64,000 nt of DNA from FEN-1139 sp964396375 (lineage in GTDB: Bacteria > Myxococcota_A > Polyangia > Polyangiales > Polyangiaceae), in assembly GCA_964396375.1 (NCBI GenBank), contig CAYNEY010000021.1:32979-96978 (forward strand). The letters run 5' to 3'. Positions 49,859 through 59,888 of this stretch are shown here, piece by piece. Position numbers and translations under genes: made by a program. The stretch's first letter is position 1. Each line of letters begins with the position of its first letter. The notes beneath the pieces are model-generated. The model was not told where the DNA came from, did no database searches, and saw only the letters and a program-made list of their open reading frames with translations.

Positions 49859-52789
49859 ATGGCGTCTGCGAAAAAAAATACGGGTACCCGCGCGACCTCC
49901 TCGGTATCGCCGAAGGGTCGGGCCTCGACGCCCACGCCACCTTCGGGGACGGGGGAGAAGACATCGTTGCCACGTGCTCGACAGAACGCGGGTGTTCCGA
50001 AGGGGAAGGCGATCCCGCTCGAGGCCACGAAGTCATCCCCAATCCCTCCAGCAGAGATCACCTTGGGTCAGATCCCGGCGGACGCCCGGGTGGAAACGGT
50101 GGGTGCCGAGAAGCCGGTGCGGCGCACCCAACCGCCCGGGGGCGGCAAAGCTGGCAGCAAATCGCAGGCCCCGCGGACCCTCCCGCCCGTCCCTCTCTCG
50201 GAAGAGCGAGCGGTGCCTCCACCCCACGCTGACTCGCAACCCCCGCTGCCCTCATCGCTCACTGGCGAGCGACGGAGTCTACGGCCGTCACTGCCTGCGG
50301 CGGCATTCGCATCGCTGCGACCACGTCTGTCGTTGAGGCCCGCTGGTCATTTGACCGGCCTCGATCTTGCGATGGACAAAGACAGCCTGAAGCAGACCAT
50401 TGCCAGTCATGTGGAGTACTCCCAGGGCAAGGATGAGTTCTCGGCGACCCTGCTCGACTACTACTATGCTTCTGCTCGCGCGACCCGCGATCGCCTCTTC
50501 GATCGCTGGAACAAGACCCAACAGAGCTACTACCGTCAAGATCAGAAGCGGGTCTATTACCTCTCTCTCGAATTTCTGCTCGGCAGATTGTTCGAGGATG
50601 CCCTGATCAATCTCGGGATCCACGGCCCGATGGAGACGGCTCTCAACGAGTTGGGGCTCTCTCTCGCCGATCTCGCGGAGGCGGAGGTGGATGCGGGGCT
50701 GGGCAACGGTGGACTGGGTCGGCTCGCTGCGTGCTTCCTCGATTCGATGGCCACGGTGGGTATTGCCGGCACCGGCTACGGCATCCGCTACGAGTATGGA
50801 ATCTTTGAGCAGCAGATCGTCGATGGTCGGCAGATTGAACGCGCCGACAATTGGTTACGCTTCGGCTCTCCCTGGGAGGTGAAGCGACCGGAGCAGCGCC
50901 ATCGAGTGCGCTTCGGGGGGCGGGTGGTGCTGGAGCGAGATGCGGTGGGTCGAGAGGTGTACCGCTGGGTGGACACCGAGGATGTTTGGGCGATCGCCCA
51001 TGACTATCTGATTCCTGGATACGGCAACGACATCGTCAATACCCTGCGTCTGTGGGGAGCGCAGGCGACCCGGGGCTTTCACTTCGAGTACTTCAACGAT
51101 GGCAACTACATAGCTGCCGTCGAAGACAAGAACGCCTCTGAGAACATCTCGCGCGTCCTTTACCCCAATGACATGGTGGAGCAGGGCCGAGAACTCCGGC
51201 TAAAGCAGGAGTTTTTCTTTGTCAGTGCCACCCTCGCTGATGCCCTGGAGCGACACAAAAAGGCGCACAGTAGCCTCGAGTCTCTGCCTGACAAGGCAGT
51301 GTTTCAGCTCAATGACACGCACCCAGCAATCGCCGTGGCGGAGCTGATGCGGATTCTGATCGATGAGCACGGTTTTGGTTGGGACGAGGCGTTCGGGATC
51401 ACCCAGCGTTGTCTGTGTTACACGAACCATACCGTGCTGCCCGAGGCCCTCGAAACTTGGCCGGTGTCGCTGCTGGAGCGTGTGCTTCCGAGACATCTGA
51501 TGATTGTGTACGAGTTGAACCGCCGCTTCCTCGAAGAGGTGCGGCGGCGTTTCCCGAACGATGAGGCACGCGTGCAGCGGATGAGCTTGTTCGCCGAGGG
51601 TGGCGAGAAGCGTCTGCGTATGGCGCATCTGGCCATTGTCGGCTCCAGGGTCACAAATGGGGTATCCGAGCTTCACGGGCAGATCCTGCGCGATTCCCTG
51701 TTCCGTGATTTCGCCGACCTCTGGCCGGAGAGGTTTCAGCACGTGACCAACGGAATCACCCCGCGTCGTTGGCTCGAGAAGTGTAATCCACCACTGGCCA
51801 CCCTGATTTCGTCAGAGATTGGCGAGGGGTGGGTCACCGATCTCGACCAGCTCGTGCGACTCGTCCCGTTGGCGAGTGACGCCGGGTTCCGTGAGCGGTT
51901 TCGTGCCACGAAGCGGGCGAATAAGGCGCGTTTGGCCAGCGTGCTTCAGCGTGTGCATGGTATCGAGCTCGATCCCGAGAGCCTGCTCATGGTGCAGGTC
52001 AAGCGGATCCACGAGTACAAACGGCAGCTGCTAAACATCCTCCATGTGGCTTCGCTGTACCTCCGGCTGCGCGCGAAGAAGAACTCGAAGTTGCCGAAGC
52101 GCACGTTCTTGTTCGCGGGGAAGGCGGCCCCCGGCTATGCTGCCGCCAAGGATATCATCGAGTTGATCGGAGCTGTCGCGAGGACCATCAAGGCAGATCC
52201 CGAGATCTCACAGCGCCTTGCCGTCATCTTCGTGCCAAACTACAGCGTCTCATTGGCGGAGCTGATTATCCCGGCGGCGGACGTCTCGGAGCAGATCTCG
52301 CTTGCGGGTACCGAGGCCTCGGGCACAGGCAACATGAAGCTTGCCCTGAACGGCGCACTGACCGTGGGTACCCTGGATGGGGCAACCGTGGAGATCGCCG
52401 AGGCAGTGGGACGCGAAAACTTGTTCGTGTTTGGGCTCACCGCCTCGGAGGTAGAGGGGGTGCGGGCCCGTGGTTATCGCCCGAGGGAGATCTACGCTGC
52501 CGACCCAGAGATCCGTGGAGTGCTTGACGCGATTGCCCGAGGTGTGTTCTCCCGCCATGATCCTGGCCGGTTCACCGGGTTGGTGGATCGGCTCCTCAGC
52601 GACGATCGGTTCCTGGTGCTGGCTGACTTCCAGAGCTATCGTTCCTGTCACGAGGCAGTCCTTCGTGACTGGTTGCGGCCGGATGACTGGACTCGAAAAT
52701 CGATCCTGACCACCGCCCGAATGGGCCGCTTCTCAAGTGATGCCGTGATCAAGAAGTACCAAAGTCAGATCTGGGGGCTTGAGTCGTGA
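49859..52789 (+). CDS. glgP: Glycogen/maltodextrin phosphorylase with disordered N-terminal extension
   Basis: Residues about 172-976 are a complete phosphorylase releasing glucose-1-phosphate from alpha-glucan: VYYLSLEFLLGRL, GNGGLGRLAACFLDSMAT, GYGIRYEYGIFEQ, VQVKRIHEYKRQLLN and the PLP-binding GTEASGTGNMKLALNGAL (near 826). An in-frame ATG at 50372 would give the usual length of about 805. The first 171 residues (MASAKKNTGTRATSSVSPKG) are Pro/Ser/Lys/Arg-rich and disordered, with no family match. Its stop overlaps the Gfo/Idh/MocA gene. Confidence 0.93.
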   Translation: MASAKKNTGTRATSSVSPKGRASTPTPPSGTGEKTSLPRARQNAGVPKGKAIPLEATKSSPIPPAEITLGQIPADARVETVGAEKPVRRTQPPGGGKAGSKSQAPRTLPPVPLSEERAVPPPHADSQPPLPSSLTGERRSLRPSLPAAAFASLRPRLSLRPAGHLTGLDLAMDKDSLKQTIASHVEYSQGKDEFSATLLDYYYASARATRDRLFDRWNKTQQSYYRQDQKRVYYLSLEFLLGRLFEDALINLGIHGPMETALNELGLSLADLAEAEVDAGLGNGGLGRLAACFLDSMATVGIAGTGYGIRYEYGIFEQQIVDGRQIERADNWLRFGSPWEVKRPEQRHRVRFGGRVVLERDAVGREVYRWVDTEDVWAIAHDYLIPGYGNDIVNTLRLWGAQATRGFHFEYFNDGNYIAAVEDKNASENISRVLYPNDMVEQGRELRLKQEFFFVSATLADALERHKKAHSSLESLPDKAVFQLNDTHPAIAVAELMRILIDEHGFGWDEAFGITQRCLCYTNHTVLPEALETWPVSLLERVLPRHLMIVYELNRRFLEEVRRRFPNDEARVQRMSLFAEGGEKRLRMAHLAIVGSRVTNGVSELHGQILRDSLFRDFADLWPERFQHVTNGITPRRWLEKCNPPLATLISSEIGEGWVTDLDQLVRLVPLASDAGFRERFRATKRANKARLASVLQRVHGIELDPESLLMVQVKRIHEYKRQLLNILHVASLYLRLRAKKNSKLPKRTFLFAGKAAPGYAAAKDIIELIGAVARTIKADPEISQRLAVIFVPNYSVSLAELIIPAADVSEQISLAGTEASGTGNMKLALNGALTVGTLDGATVEIAEAVGRENLFVFGLTASEVEGVRARGYRPREIYAADPEIRGVLDAIARGVFSRHDPGRFTGLVDRLLSDDRFLVLADFQSYRSCHEAVLRDWLRPDDWTRKSILTTARMGRFSSDAVIKKYQSQIWGLES

Positions 52790-53934
52790 GCCGAGAGCTC
52801 CGCGTCTCCGTCATCGGATTGGGGCGTTGGGGCGCAATCCTCGCGAGAACCATCGCGCTGGTAGAAGATGTTCGGATCGTGGCGCTCTGCGACAGCAGCC
52901 TGGAGCGCCTTCGACCCGTCGCTGACGACCTTCGCGTAGAGCGCTGCTCGGAGATCGTGGACGATGCGCTGGCTGAGGACGTTGACGCGGTGGTGATCGC
53001 TACCCCGCCCGAGACCCACGCCGAGCTGGCCAGGCGCGCGGTCGAATTGGGCAAGCATGTCTTCGTCGAGAAGCCCTTGGCCACCTCACTGGCGGATGGG
53101 CTCGAGCTGGAGCGCGCGGCCACTCGCGCGGGACGGCTGGTGATGGCTGGGCATCTGCTCCGGTTCCACGGTGGCGTAGGGGCGCTCCGTGCCCTGATCG
53201 CTGAGGGTAGACTCGGAAGAATCGAGCTTGTCGTCTCGCGTCGGCTGGGTTGGCGAAACGCCGATCGGTGCGGACCCTGGTGGTCGCTCGCTCCCCATGA
53301 TCTCTCGGCGCTGCGGGGGATCTTGCAGGCTGAGCCAGAGCGGGTGGCAGCGGCGGTGGGGTTGAGCCCCTCCGGTGTGAACTGGAATCCGGTTCGGGTA
53401 CTCTTTGCCGGGAGCACCCCGCCACGGGGAACGCCGCTAGTCCGTGGACCGAACCGGGTGATGGCGGTGGCACACTTCGGGGGCCAGATCCCGAGCGTGA
53501 TCGACGTTGGTCTCCTCGACAAGAGCAAGATGCGGCGAGTGTTGGTGATCGGGCGGCGTGCCCTCGCGCGCTTCGAGGATGGTGAGAACGGCGGCGTGTG
53601 GGTCAAACCCCGTCCTTCGGGCGCAAGTTTTGGGGAGCTTTCGGTGCTCGACCGACCGTTGATCAGCTTGGAAGATTTGGAGGCGATCGTGCAGAGGAGC
53701 GAGACTCAGTGCGAGGGTGGTGAGAATTGGTCGCTGGTCGCGTCTGGTTGGGAACCCCCGCTCCGGCTGGAGATGCGGCAATTCGTCGCGGCTTGTCGCA
53801 ATTTGACCTTGGCCCGAGTGGAGATGGACGACGCGCTCTGCATTTTGCGCGCACTCGAGGCAGGGACTCGCTCAATGCGTGAGAGTGGGCGAATGGTGCG
53901 TGTGCCGGGGCCGATCGCCACGCGGAACGGCTGA
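52786..53934 (+). CDS. Gfo/Idh/MocA-family NAD(P)-dependent oxidoreductase
   Basis: A 382-residue protein with a Rossmann N-terminus (VSVIGLGRWGAILART), DAVVIATPPETHAEL and the hallmark EKP in VFVEKPLATS, then the alpha/beta substrate domain (GHLLRFHGGVGALRALI). Members act on sugars or nucleotide sugars; WbpB of the 2,3-diacetamido-uronic acid pathway belongs here, but this gene is coupled to glgP (GTGA overlap) rather than to the wbp-like genes. Substrate not determinable. Confidence 0.86.
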   Translation: MSRELRVSVIGLGRWGAILARTIALVEDVRIVALCDSSLERLRPVADDLRVERCSEIVDDALAEDVDAVVIATPPETHAELARRAVELGKHVFVEKPLATSLADGLELERAATRAGRLVMAGHLLRFHGGVGALRALIAEGRLGRIELVVSRRLGWRNADRCGPWWSLAPHDLSALRGILQAEPERVAAAVGLSPSGVNWNPVRVLFAGSTPPRGTPLVRGPNRVMAVAHFGGQIPSVIDVGLLDKSKMRRVLVIGRRALARFEDGENGGVWVKPRPSGASFGELSVLDRPLISLEDLEAIVQRSETQCEGGENWSLVASGWEPPLRLEMRQFVAACRNLTLARVEMDDALCILRALEAGTRSMRESGRMVRVPGPIATRNG

Positions 53935-53955
53935 GCGCTGGTTGGTGTACGGCCT

Positions 53956-56145
53956 CTACCCGACCTTGGGCTCCGGCGCATCCTTGATGGTGCCGCGGAT
54001 ATGCTCGATGGAGCTGGTGGTCGAGATCGTGCCGGAGATCATCGAGACCGCGTTGGGTCGGCTTCGGGGTTCTGGTTCACCGTGGTCGGACCAGCTGGGG
54101 TGCTCGAGCAGGTTGAGCAGATCAGAGGGCAGAAGTGGCTGGGAGAAGTAGAATCCCTGGGCTTGTTCGCACCCGAGCTCGGTCAAGAAATCCAGCTGCT
54201 CTCTGGTCTCGACGCCCTCGGCGATCACGCCGAAGCCCAAACTGTGGGCCATCGCGACGATCGTGGATGCGACCATGGTGTCGTGTGGGCTTCCCGGGAT
54301 CCGAGCGATGAACGAGCGATCGATCTTCAGCTGATCCAGCGGAAAGCGCGTGAGGTAGCTGAGCGAGGAGTAGCCCGTGCCGAAGTCGTCCATCAGGATC
54401 TGAATGCCCAGTGATTTGAGCTCTGACAAGATGCATATGGCCTGTTCGGGATCGTCGGCTGCAGTACTCTCGGTCAACTCGAGCTTGAGGAAACGGGCGT
54501 GAAGTCCGGTTTCTTCAAGAATCTCAGCGACATTGCGGACCAGTCCTGGATCACGGAATTGTCGAGCCGAGAGGTTGACCGCTACCGTCAAGTCGCTGAA
54601 GCCTCGCTCATGGATACAGCGGGTTTCCAGACAGGCGTCGCGGAGCACGCGCATCCCGAGCGAAACGATCAGCCCGGAGTTCTCGGCAGCCGGGATGAAG
54701 TCAAGGGGTGGAATCGATCCGCGCTGGGGGTTGTCCCAGCGCGCCAAGGCCTCGGTGCCGGCGATAGTCCGGGTTCCAAGCGAGATGATGGGCTGATAGC
54801 TTACCGTGATCTCGCGTGACGAGAGGGCGCGCCGCAGCTCGGTGCCCAACTGCACGCGACGAACCGAGCGTCGGTGGAGCTCGGCATCGAACATGCGGGT
54901 GGATTCCCGTGCATCCTGCTTGGCAAGCTCCATGGCTGTCTCGGCATCACGCAAGAGCTCCTCTGGTTGCTCGTAATGAGGACGGCTGGAAGCAATTCCG
55001 ATGCTCATACGCAACACCAGCTCGGCGTCGGCGAGGAGGATCGGCTGGCGCACGTGGTCTTGAATGCGCTCTGCGATATGGCAGGCGTCGCTCGGATCAC
55101 GGAGGTCTTCGACCAGAACCGCGAACTCATCACGGTTCAAGTGGCCAACTTGTGCGACAGCGTCCACCTCACGAACCGCCGCCTGGATCCGTCGACCGAG
55201 TTCGAGGATGATCTGATCACCCACCGCGATCCCGTAGGTGTCGTTCACGGATTTGAAACGGTCAACGTCCAAGAACAAAAGCGCGAAGGGTAGCGTGACC
55301 GTGCTTCGGCGAGAGCGAGCGATGGCCAGGCGGGTACGCTCGAGGAGCAAAGCTCGGGTCTGAAGTCCGGTGGTAGGATCACTGAGATGCCTGCCAGTGG
55401 CATCCCGACCGATGGTGACGACGTGGGTCAGATGCCCATCGGGGTCGAGCAGGGGAGAGACCGATACCTCGTCGAAGAAGAGCTCACCTTGGGCATCGCG
55501 GTTCACGAAGTCGCCGCGAAATCCCTGGCGCGAGTCCAGGGTGGCAGAGAACTCGTCGAGCAGGCGCGGATCGACGCGACCCGCCCAGAGCTCGGCGAGG
55601 GTACGGCCAAGGGCCTGCTCCCGGGGCCAACCGGACAAGGTCTCGAAGGCGCGGTTCACATACTCGATGCGGCCGGTACTGTCGGTGATCGCCACGTGAT
55701 CGGCCACGTGTTCGAGTGCGTTGAGGAGCTTGTCGATCCCTCCCGCTTCGAGCCGCAAGCCATCGGCGTTGACCCGCACGGAATCGTGCTGCTGGGTGGC
55801 GTCGATGCCGATCAGCTCGAGCAAGTCGTCTCCGCGGGCCTCGGCTGCGAGAGGCGAGCTGTGCCACTCCACTTCGAGGCGTGTGCCGCACCGCGCGACC
55901 AGGGAACAGCGCTCGGGGCCTTTTGCACCGGACCTGGTCAAGCGTCGCAGAGCATCATGGGCGCGAGGCTGGGCATCGGTAGGCACGAAGCGATCCAAGA
56001 AGGGAAGCCCCAGCACCTCGTGGCTCGACCAGCCGAGCAAGGTAAGGAGCGCGCGGTTCATGTGGCGCACCTCACCCTCGGCGGACAAGGCAACGTAAAG
56101 CACCGGTAGGTGATCGATGTACTCGATGGGGATCTGCGACTTCAC
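53956..56145 (-). CDS. PAS-PAS-GGDEF(degenerate)-EAL c-di-GMP protein
   Basis: A 729-residue cytoplasmic protein (GTG start). Two PAS domains (about 8-120 and 135-255) are followed by a GGDEF domain in which the active-site loop reads LNRDEF instead of GGDEF, so cyclase activity is unlikely, and an EAL domain with TEALARWD, LELTES, DDFGTGYSSL, LKIDRSFI and AEGVET, all expected catalytic and metal motifs. It is therefore probably a PAS-regulated c-di-GMP phosphodiesterase. No transmembrane helix. Confidence 0.9.
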   Translation of the reverse strand: MKSQIPIEYIDHLPVLYVALSAEGEVRHMNRALLTLLGWSSHEVLGLPFLDRFVPTDAQPRAHDALRRLTRSGAKGPERCSLVARCGTRLEVEWHSSPLAAEARGDDLLELIGIDATQQHDSVRVNADGLRLEAGGIDKLLNALEHVADHVAITDSTGRIEYVNRAFETLSGWPREQALGRTLAELWAGRVDPRLLDEFSATLDSRQGFRGDFVNRDAQGELFFDEVSVSPLLDPDGHLTHVVTIGRDATGRHLSDPTTGLQTRALLLERTRLAIARSRRSTVTLPFALLFLDVDRFKSVNDTYGIAVGDQIILELGRRIQAAVREVDAVAQVGHLNRDEFAVLVEDLRDPSDACHIAERIQDHVRQPILLADAELVLRMSIGIASSRPHYEQPEELLRDAETAMELAKQDARESTRMFDAELHRRSVRRVQLGTELRRALSSREITVSYQPIISLGTRTIAGTEALARWDNPQRGSIPPLDFIPAAENSGLIVSLGMRVLRDACLETRCIHERGFSDLTVAVNLSARQFRDPGLVRNVAEILEETGLHARFLKLELTESTAADDPEQAICILSELKSLGIQILMDDFGTGYSSLSYLTRFPLDQLKIDRSFIARIPGSPHDTMVASTIVAMAHSLGFGVIAEGVETREQLDFLTELGCEQAQGFYFSQPLLPSDLLNLLEHPSWSDHGEPEPRSRPNAVSMISGTISTTSSIEHIRGTIKDAPEPKVG

Positions 56146-56487
56146 TGATGATTTCCGTCACGGTCAGGTGATGCCCCACCCCCTGAACCGCACCCCATCC
56201 CCTCCCACTCGGCAGGGGAGCCTTGCGCTCGGCGTTGCGAAGGGTAGGGGCACGATGAATGCAATACTAGCGATTTGCTGGCCACAGAACAGCCCAAAGT
56301 GCACCACGCTCACCGTTTGGGCGTCACATTTTGCGAGGGAGGCGGCGCGGCCTAAGAGAGGGAGACAGGGCACGACCGCGATCTCGGCGCTATGGCGTCC
56401 GGTAGACAAAACGCCAACGAGCGGCCACCTTCCGAGGAAGGGGCCGCTCGTCCGAGCGGTGATCTCGCTCTGCGTGGCGGATCTGAC
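56146..56487. other. Intergenic region with terminator only
   Basis: 342 nt between the c-di-GMP gene start and the OmpA gene stop. Apart from the hairpin at 56418-56450 nothing coding or repeated is seen; ORFs here are short and lack ribosome sites. It should also hold the promoter of the c-di-GMP gene. Confidence 0.5.
56418..56450 (-). terminator. Terminator of the OmpA/TSP3 gene
   Basis: Perfect 9-bp stem CGAGCGGCC / GGCCGCTCG with an inner pairing CCTTCC / GGAAGG, about 38 nt after the stop. On the minus strand it is followed by TTGGCGTTTTGTC. Confidence 0.8.
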
Positions 56488-57960
56488 TTACTTGATCAGC
56501 GCGAAATCGATGCGACGATTCGACTCGCGACCCTTGGGCGTGTCATTTGACTCGACCGGCTCGTCCGGTCCGACTCCCTTGGTCTCGATCCGCGCGCCGT
56601 CAACACCCCTCTGAATCAGGTATTGGCGAACCGACTCGGCGCGCTCGCCCGACAGCTTGAGATTGTGCTCACGTGTCCCGGTGTTGTCCGTGTGGCCGGC
56701 AATGAGGACCCGCAGCTCCTTGTACTCGTTCAGGACCGTGGCGGCCTGGTCGAGGGTGGGCTTCGAGGTGGGGCGGATGACCGCCTTGTTGAGTTCGAAG
56801 GTGATGCCTTTGATGGTGCCAGTGAACTGCTTCACCTTCTCTGGAATCTCATCGGGGCAGCCGTCGCTGTCTTGATAGTTGTTCTTGGTCTCGGGCTGAC
56901 TGGGGCACTTGTCATCCTTGTCGAGGATGCCATCACCGTCCGAGTCTTTGGGAGCGGGGCAACCCTGAGGGGCCGGACCGGCCTCCTTCGGGCAGGCGTC
57001 CTTGTCGTCCGGGATGCCGTCACCATCCGCATCTGGCGGGCAGCCGTCGGGGGCGACACCTGGCACGTCGATGCACTTGTCGGCATCGTCCAAAATGCCA
57101 TCGCCGTCCGTGTCTTTGATCGGGCAACCATCGCGACCCTGGCCCGGGACAGTGGGGCACGCGTCAGCGCGATCCACGATGCCGTCACCGTCGGTATCTT
57201 CGGGTGGGCAGGTCGTCGCAGCTTCGGTGCGTCCGAAGGCCATGCTCACGCCGAGCATGATCTCGGGGGAGTGGCTCATCTCGCCGTCGTCTGCATCGTT
57301 TTTCTGCGTCATGTTGTCGCGCAGATCGAGGCGGATCAGCGTGTCTTCGTCGAGGAAGATTTTCGCACCAACGCCGAAGTGGGTGAGCGGATCGCCGTCT
57401 GAACCGATCGTGTTGCTCACGTTGCCGAGTTCACCCAAACCGGCGACCGCGAAGGGCACCACCGACCAGAACGGCAGCTGGAGCATCAAGTGCCCGCGCA
57501 GCGACCAGGGGTAGGACTGGGTGTCGTTCGGATCGTCGGTGGTCGATGGCCCGGTGGCCCCTTCGGCTTCCACTCCCAACCAGGACAGGGGGAGCCAAGA
57601 ACCGCGCAGCACGAGTTCGGGAGTCGTCGCGATCTCGTAGTGCGGCATGCTCTCGAGCTGAAGGTTGTGATCGCTCGACGGGAAAAGCAGACCGATGGCT
57701 GCACCGAGCTCGAACATGCCCGCTTCAGGAGCGTAGCGATCGATCCACGCCGGCTCCGAGCCGGTGGTCGTCGCCGGTGCGGCGGTCTGCCCCTCAGCAT
57801 CCATACCGTCGGAGGTCGACAGCGAAATCGAACCTTCTGCAGCGGGTGCATCGGCGGTTGCCGGCGCTTCTGCGTTGGGATCGGTCGTCTGCGCGAAGAC
57901 GGAAGAAACCTGGAGGGCGATGGCCATCGAGGCCATGGTTGCCGTGTGGTATTTGGTCAT
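56488..57960 (-). CDS. OmpA-family outer membrane protein with thrombospondin type 3 repeats
   Basis: A 490-residue protein. Signal peptide MTKYHTATMASMAIALQVSS, an Ala/Thr-rich linker, a beta-barrel-like N-domain (about 70-255), then Ca-binding TSP3-type repeats (DTDGDGIVDRADACP, DTDGDGILDDADKC, DADGDGIPDDKDACP, DSDGDGILDKDDKCP) and an OmpA peptidoglycan-binding domain (IAGHTDNTG, LSGERAESVRQYL, ESNRRIDFAL). It should link the outer membrane to the wall. GGAG lies 12 nt before the ATG. Common architecture in myxobacteria. Confidence 0.93.
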   Translation of the reverse strand: MTKYHTATMASMAIALQVSSVFAQTTDPNAEAPATADAPAAEGSISLSTSDGMDAEGQTAAPATTTGSEPAWIDRYAPEAGMFELGAAIGLLFPSSDHNLQLESMPHYEIATTPELVLRGSWLPLSWLGVEAEGATGPSTTDDPNDTQSYPWSLRGHLMLQLPFWSVVPFAVAGLGELGNVSNTIGSDGDPLTHFGVGAKIFLDEDTLIRLDLRDNMTQKNDADDGEMSHSPEIMLGVSMAFGRTEAATTCPPEDTDGDGIVDRADACPTVPGQGRDGCPIKDTDGDGILDDADKCIDVPGVAPDGCPPDADGDGIPDDKDACPKEAGPAPQGCPAPKDSDGDGILDKDDKCPSQPETKNNYQDSDGCPDEIPEKVKQFTGTIKGITFELNKAVIRPTSKPTLDQAATVLNEYKELRVLIAGHTDNTGTREHNLKLSGERAESVRQYLIQRGVDGARIETKGVGPDEPVESNDTPKGRESNRRIDFALIK

Positions 57961-58231
57961 GATCGATATGAACTCCTCACCTTGGTGGCCTCCTCGGCCC
58001 AGCCGGACCCCTCGGAAGCGGTTGCATCATAGAGAGGAAATGGAAAGATCGGAAGCCAGGTTGGGTGGTTTCACCCCAGTCGAGAGGTGTTTTTCTTGCC
58101 CGAATGCCAGCTGCACTGGAATCCGGGGGGGGTGGGGTGCGAACCGGGCTTCTCGGCGCTCTGTTGTCCCTCCCTCTCCTAGGCACCAAAGAGCAGAGGG
58201 TGGCTCCCGCTGGACAAGCGGTCGTGCCGCT

Positions 58232-58585
58232 GTGGTGGTGGCGGCGCTTGGGCTCCCATGGGTGGGAGGCTGCGGTGGTTCGCCACCGCTCGGGCTGCTC
58301 GAAGTGCGCTGGACCATTGCGGGCGATACCGACGTGGAGCGCTGCGAGTCCTCGGGTTCCGACGCCCTTGGGCTTTCTCTGGACGACGAAAATGGCCGTG
58401 AGCTGCTGCGCCAGCGTTACGCTTGCGAAGAGTTCGGGACACTGATCGACAGCATGCCGGTGGGAGTTTTCACGGTTCGGGCCACTCTCCTCACCGTGGA
58501 CGGCGAGCCAGTCCAAGGTGAGCTGGCTGAGACCGGCGTGGTGCTGCACGAGGACACTTGGACTCGAGTCAGCTTCGCGTTCTAA
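58232..58585 (+). CDS. Small putative lipoprotein
   Basis: About 117 residues from the GTG cluster at 58232 (VVVAALGLPWVGGCGGSPP), with a lipobox-like VGGC. The mature part contains EVRWTIAGDTDVERCESSGSDALGLSLDDENG and ends GVVLHEDTWTRVSFAF, and two Cys residues (ERCESS, QRYACEE) could pair. The open frame extends far upstream with an alternative ATG at 58038, but that gives an unlikely 80-residue preamble. The start remains uncertain. Function unknown. It converges with the FIST gene. Confidence 0.5.
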   Translation: MVVAALGLPWVGGCGGSPPLGLLEVRWTIAGDTDVERCESSGSDALGLSLDDENGRELLRQRYACEEFGTLIDSMPVGVFTVRATLLTVDGEPVQGELAETGVVLHEDTWTRVSFAF

Positions 58586-58614
58586 GTCGTGAGGTGCTGG
58601 ATGCTGCGATTGGC

Positions 58615-59847
58615 TCAGCTGGATTTCAAAAAGGTTGCGAGCAGGCCAGACAAGGTGCGGGCGTGTCCTGACCCTGCCGTTTGGGAGAGTTCGGCCAACG
58701 ACCGCAAGCCGAGCAGCGGAAAATCCCCGAGCTTCTGGCGGATCATTCGGAGATCGACGTCCGCACGTCCGTAGAGGCCACGGCCTCGCCCCACGTCATC
58801 GAAGTAGAAACCGAAGCGCGGCACCGAACCGGCCAACTCGCTGCGGGTACGTCCAAGCGCTCGCTCCAGGTTGCGCCGCGCCACGTGGGAATCACGCACT
58901 CCGATCGCGATCGAGGTGCCGACCTGCACCGGACCCGCGAGCAGAAGCGCTCGCTGACTCGGATCGATTCCGCGCAGGGTACGAAGGCTGAGCGGGAGGG
59001 ACGCTTCTGGATCGGCTTGCGAGTCTACCAGCACCAGATGGAGCTGCTCCGAGCTGCCGATCTGCGCACCGGTGCGTTCCAACCACCCGAGTGCCGGTAG
59101 ATGGTCGATTTCCAGGACAGTGCTGCCGATGGCTCGCGTCACCGTTGAGGTGGCGCAGACGAGACGACAGGCACAGCTGGTGGCCACCGAGCAGTTTCCA
59201 AGACCGCCGAGGCCGAGGGATACGCCGAGCGCTGGGCCCTGTGCACCCTCTGCGTCAAGCACGAAGAGCGAATTTTGCGCGGGGATGATGGCACCTATCA
59301 ACGTGCCGGATGTCTCGATCTCGGACAGTTCGTGGAAGTCGAACGCCGCCGCGGTCGCGTCAATCAAGCACAGCGTGCTAAGCGCCCGGGTCTGTGTGAG
59401 CTGCCTCGCCAGCTGGCGAGGCAGCTCCTCCCGTGCGCACAAGAGAGTCTGGACGTTGAGCTCGGGGGGTGAACAGGCGAGGGCGACCAAACCCGGTGTG
59501 CCGTCGAACTCACCTCGTTCGGTGAAGACGGCGGTCGAGGCCGCGAACACGAAGGTTACACCACTGTGTGTCGAGCGGAGAGCGTCGACGAGGGATGGAA
59601 GCTGGTGTACGAGCTCCGTGGTCACCGCTACCAGGCACAGTCGCGGCTTTTCCACGGCCTCGAGCAGGCGCTCGATTCCCCGCACCGCCTTCTGGGTGTT
59701 ACTGGTCCGGATGTCCAGGCTGAGGGCAGAGGGGGCCGCCACCGCCCGACCATATTTCCTGGGAGGAGGGAGGGCAAGGATTACCCGAGGGTGTGCGGCT
59801 ACCCCCTCCGGCTCGGCCCTTCGGACCGTCGGCGCCCGGACGCTCAC
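58615..59847 (-). CDS. FIST-domain signal sensor protein
   Basis: The GTG at 59847 is chosen because GAGAGGAAGGG lies just upstream; the frame to 59997 is ignored. The 410-residue protein matches FIST N and C domains: an N-domain with LIGAIIPAQNSLFVLDAEG, and a C-domain with CRLVCATSTVTRAIGSTVLEIDHLPALGWLE, ALLLAGPVQVGTSIAIGVRD and GFYFDDVGRGRGLYG. FIST domains sense small ligands, often amino acids or aldehydes, and regulate partner kinases or cyclases. It is divergent from a PP2C phosphatase. Confidence 0.83.
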   Translation of the reverse strand: MSVRAPTVRRAEPEGVAAHPRVILALPPPRKYGRAVAAPSALSLDIRTSNTQKAVRGIERLLEAVEKPRLCLVAVTTELVHQLPSLVDALRSTHSGVTFVFAASTAVFTERGEFDGTPGLVALACSPPELNVQTLLCAREELPRQLARQLTQTRALSTLCLIDATAAAFDFHELSEIETSGTLIGAIIPAQNSLFVLDAEGAQGPALGVSLGLGGLGNCSVATSCACRLVCATSTVTRAIGSTVLEIDHLPALGWLERTGAQIGSSEQLHLVLVDSQADPEASLPLSLRTLRGIDPSQRALLLAGPVQVGTSIAIGVRDSHVARRNLERALGRTRSELAGSVPRFGFYFDDVGRGRGLYGRADVDLRMIRQKLGDFPLLGLRSLAELSQTAGSGHARTLSGLLATFLKSS

Positions 59848-59888
59848 GAACCCTTCCTCTCGGCTGCCTTTTTGCGTAGCGTAGTGAC

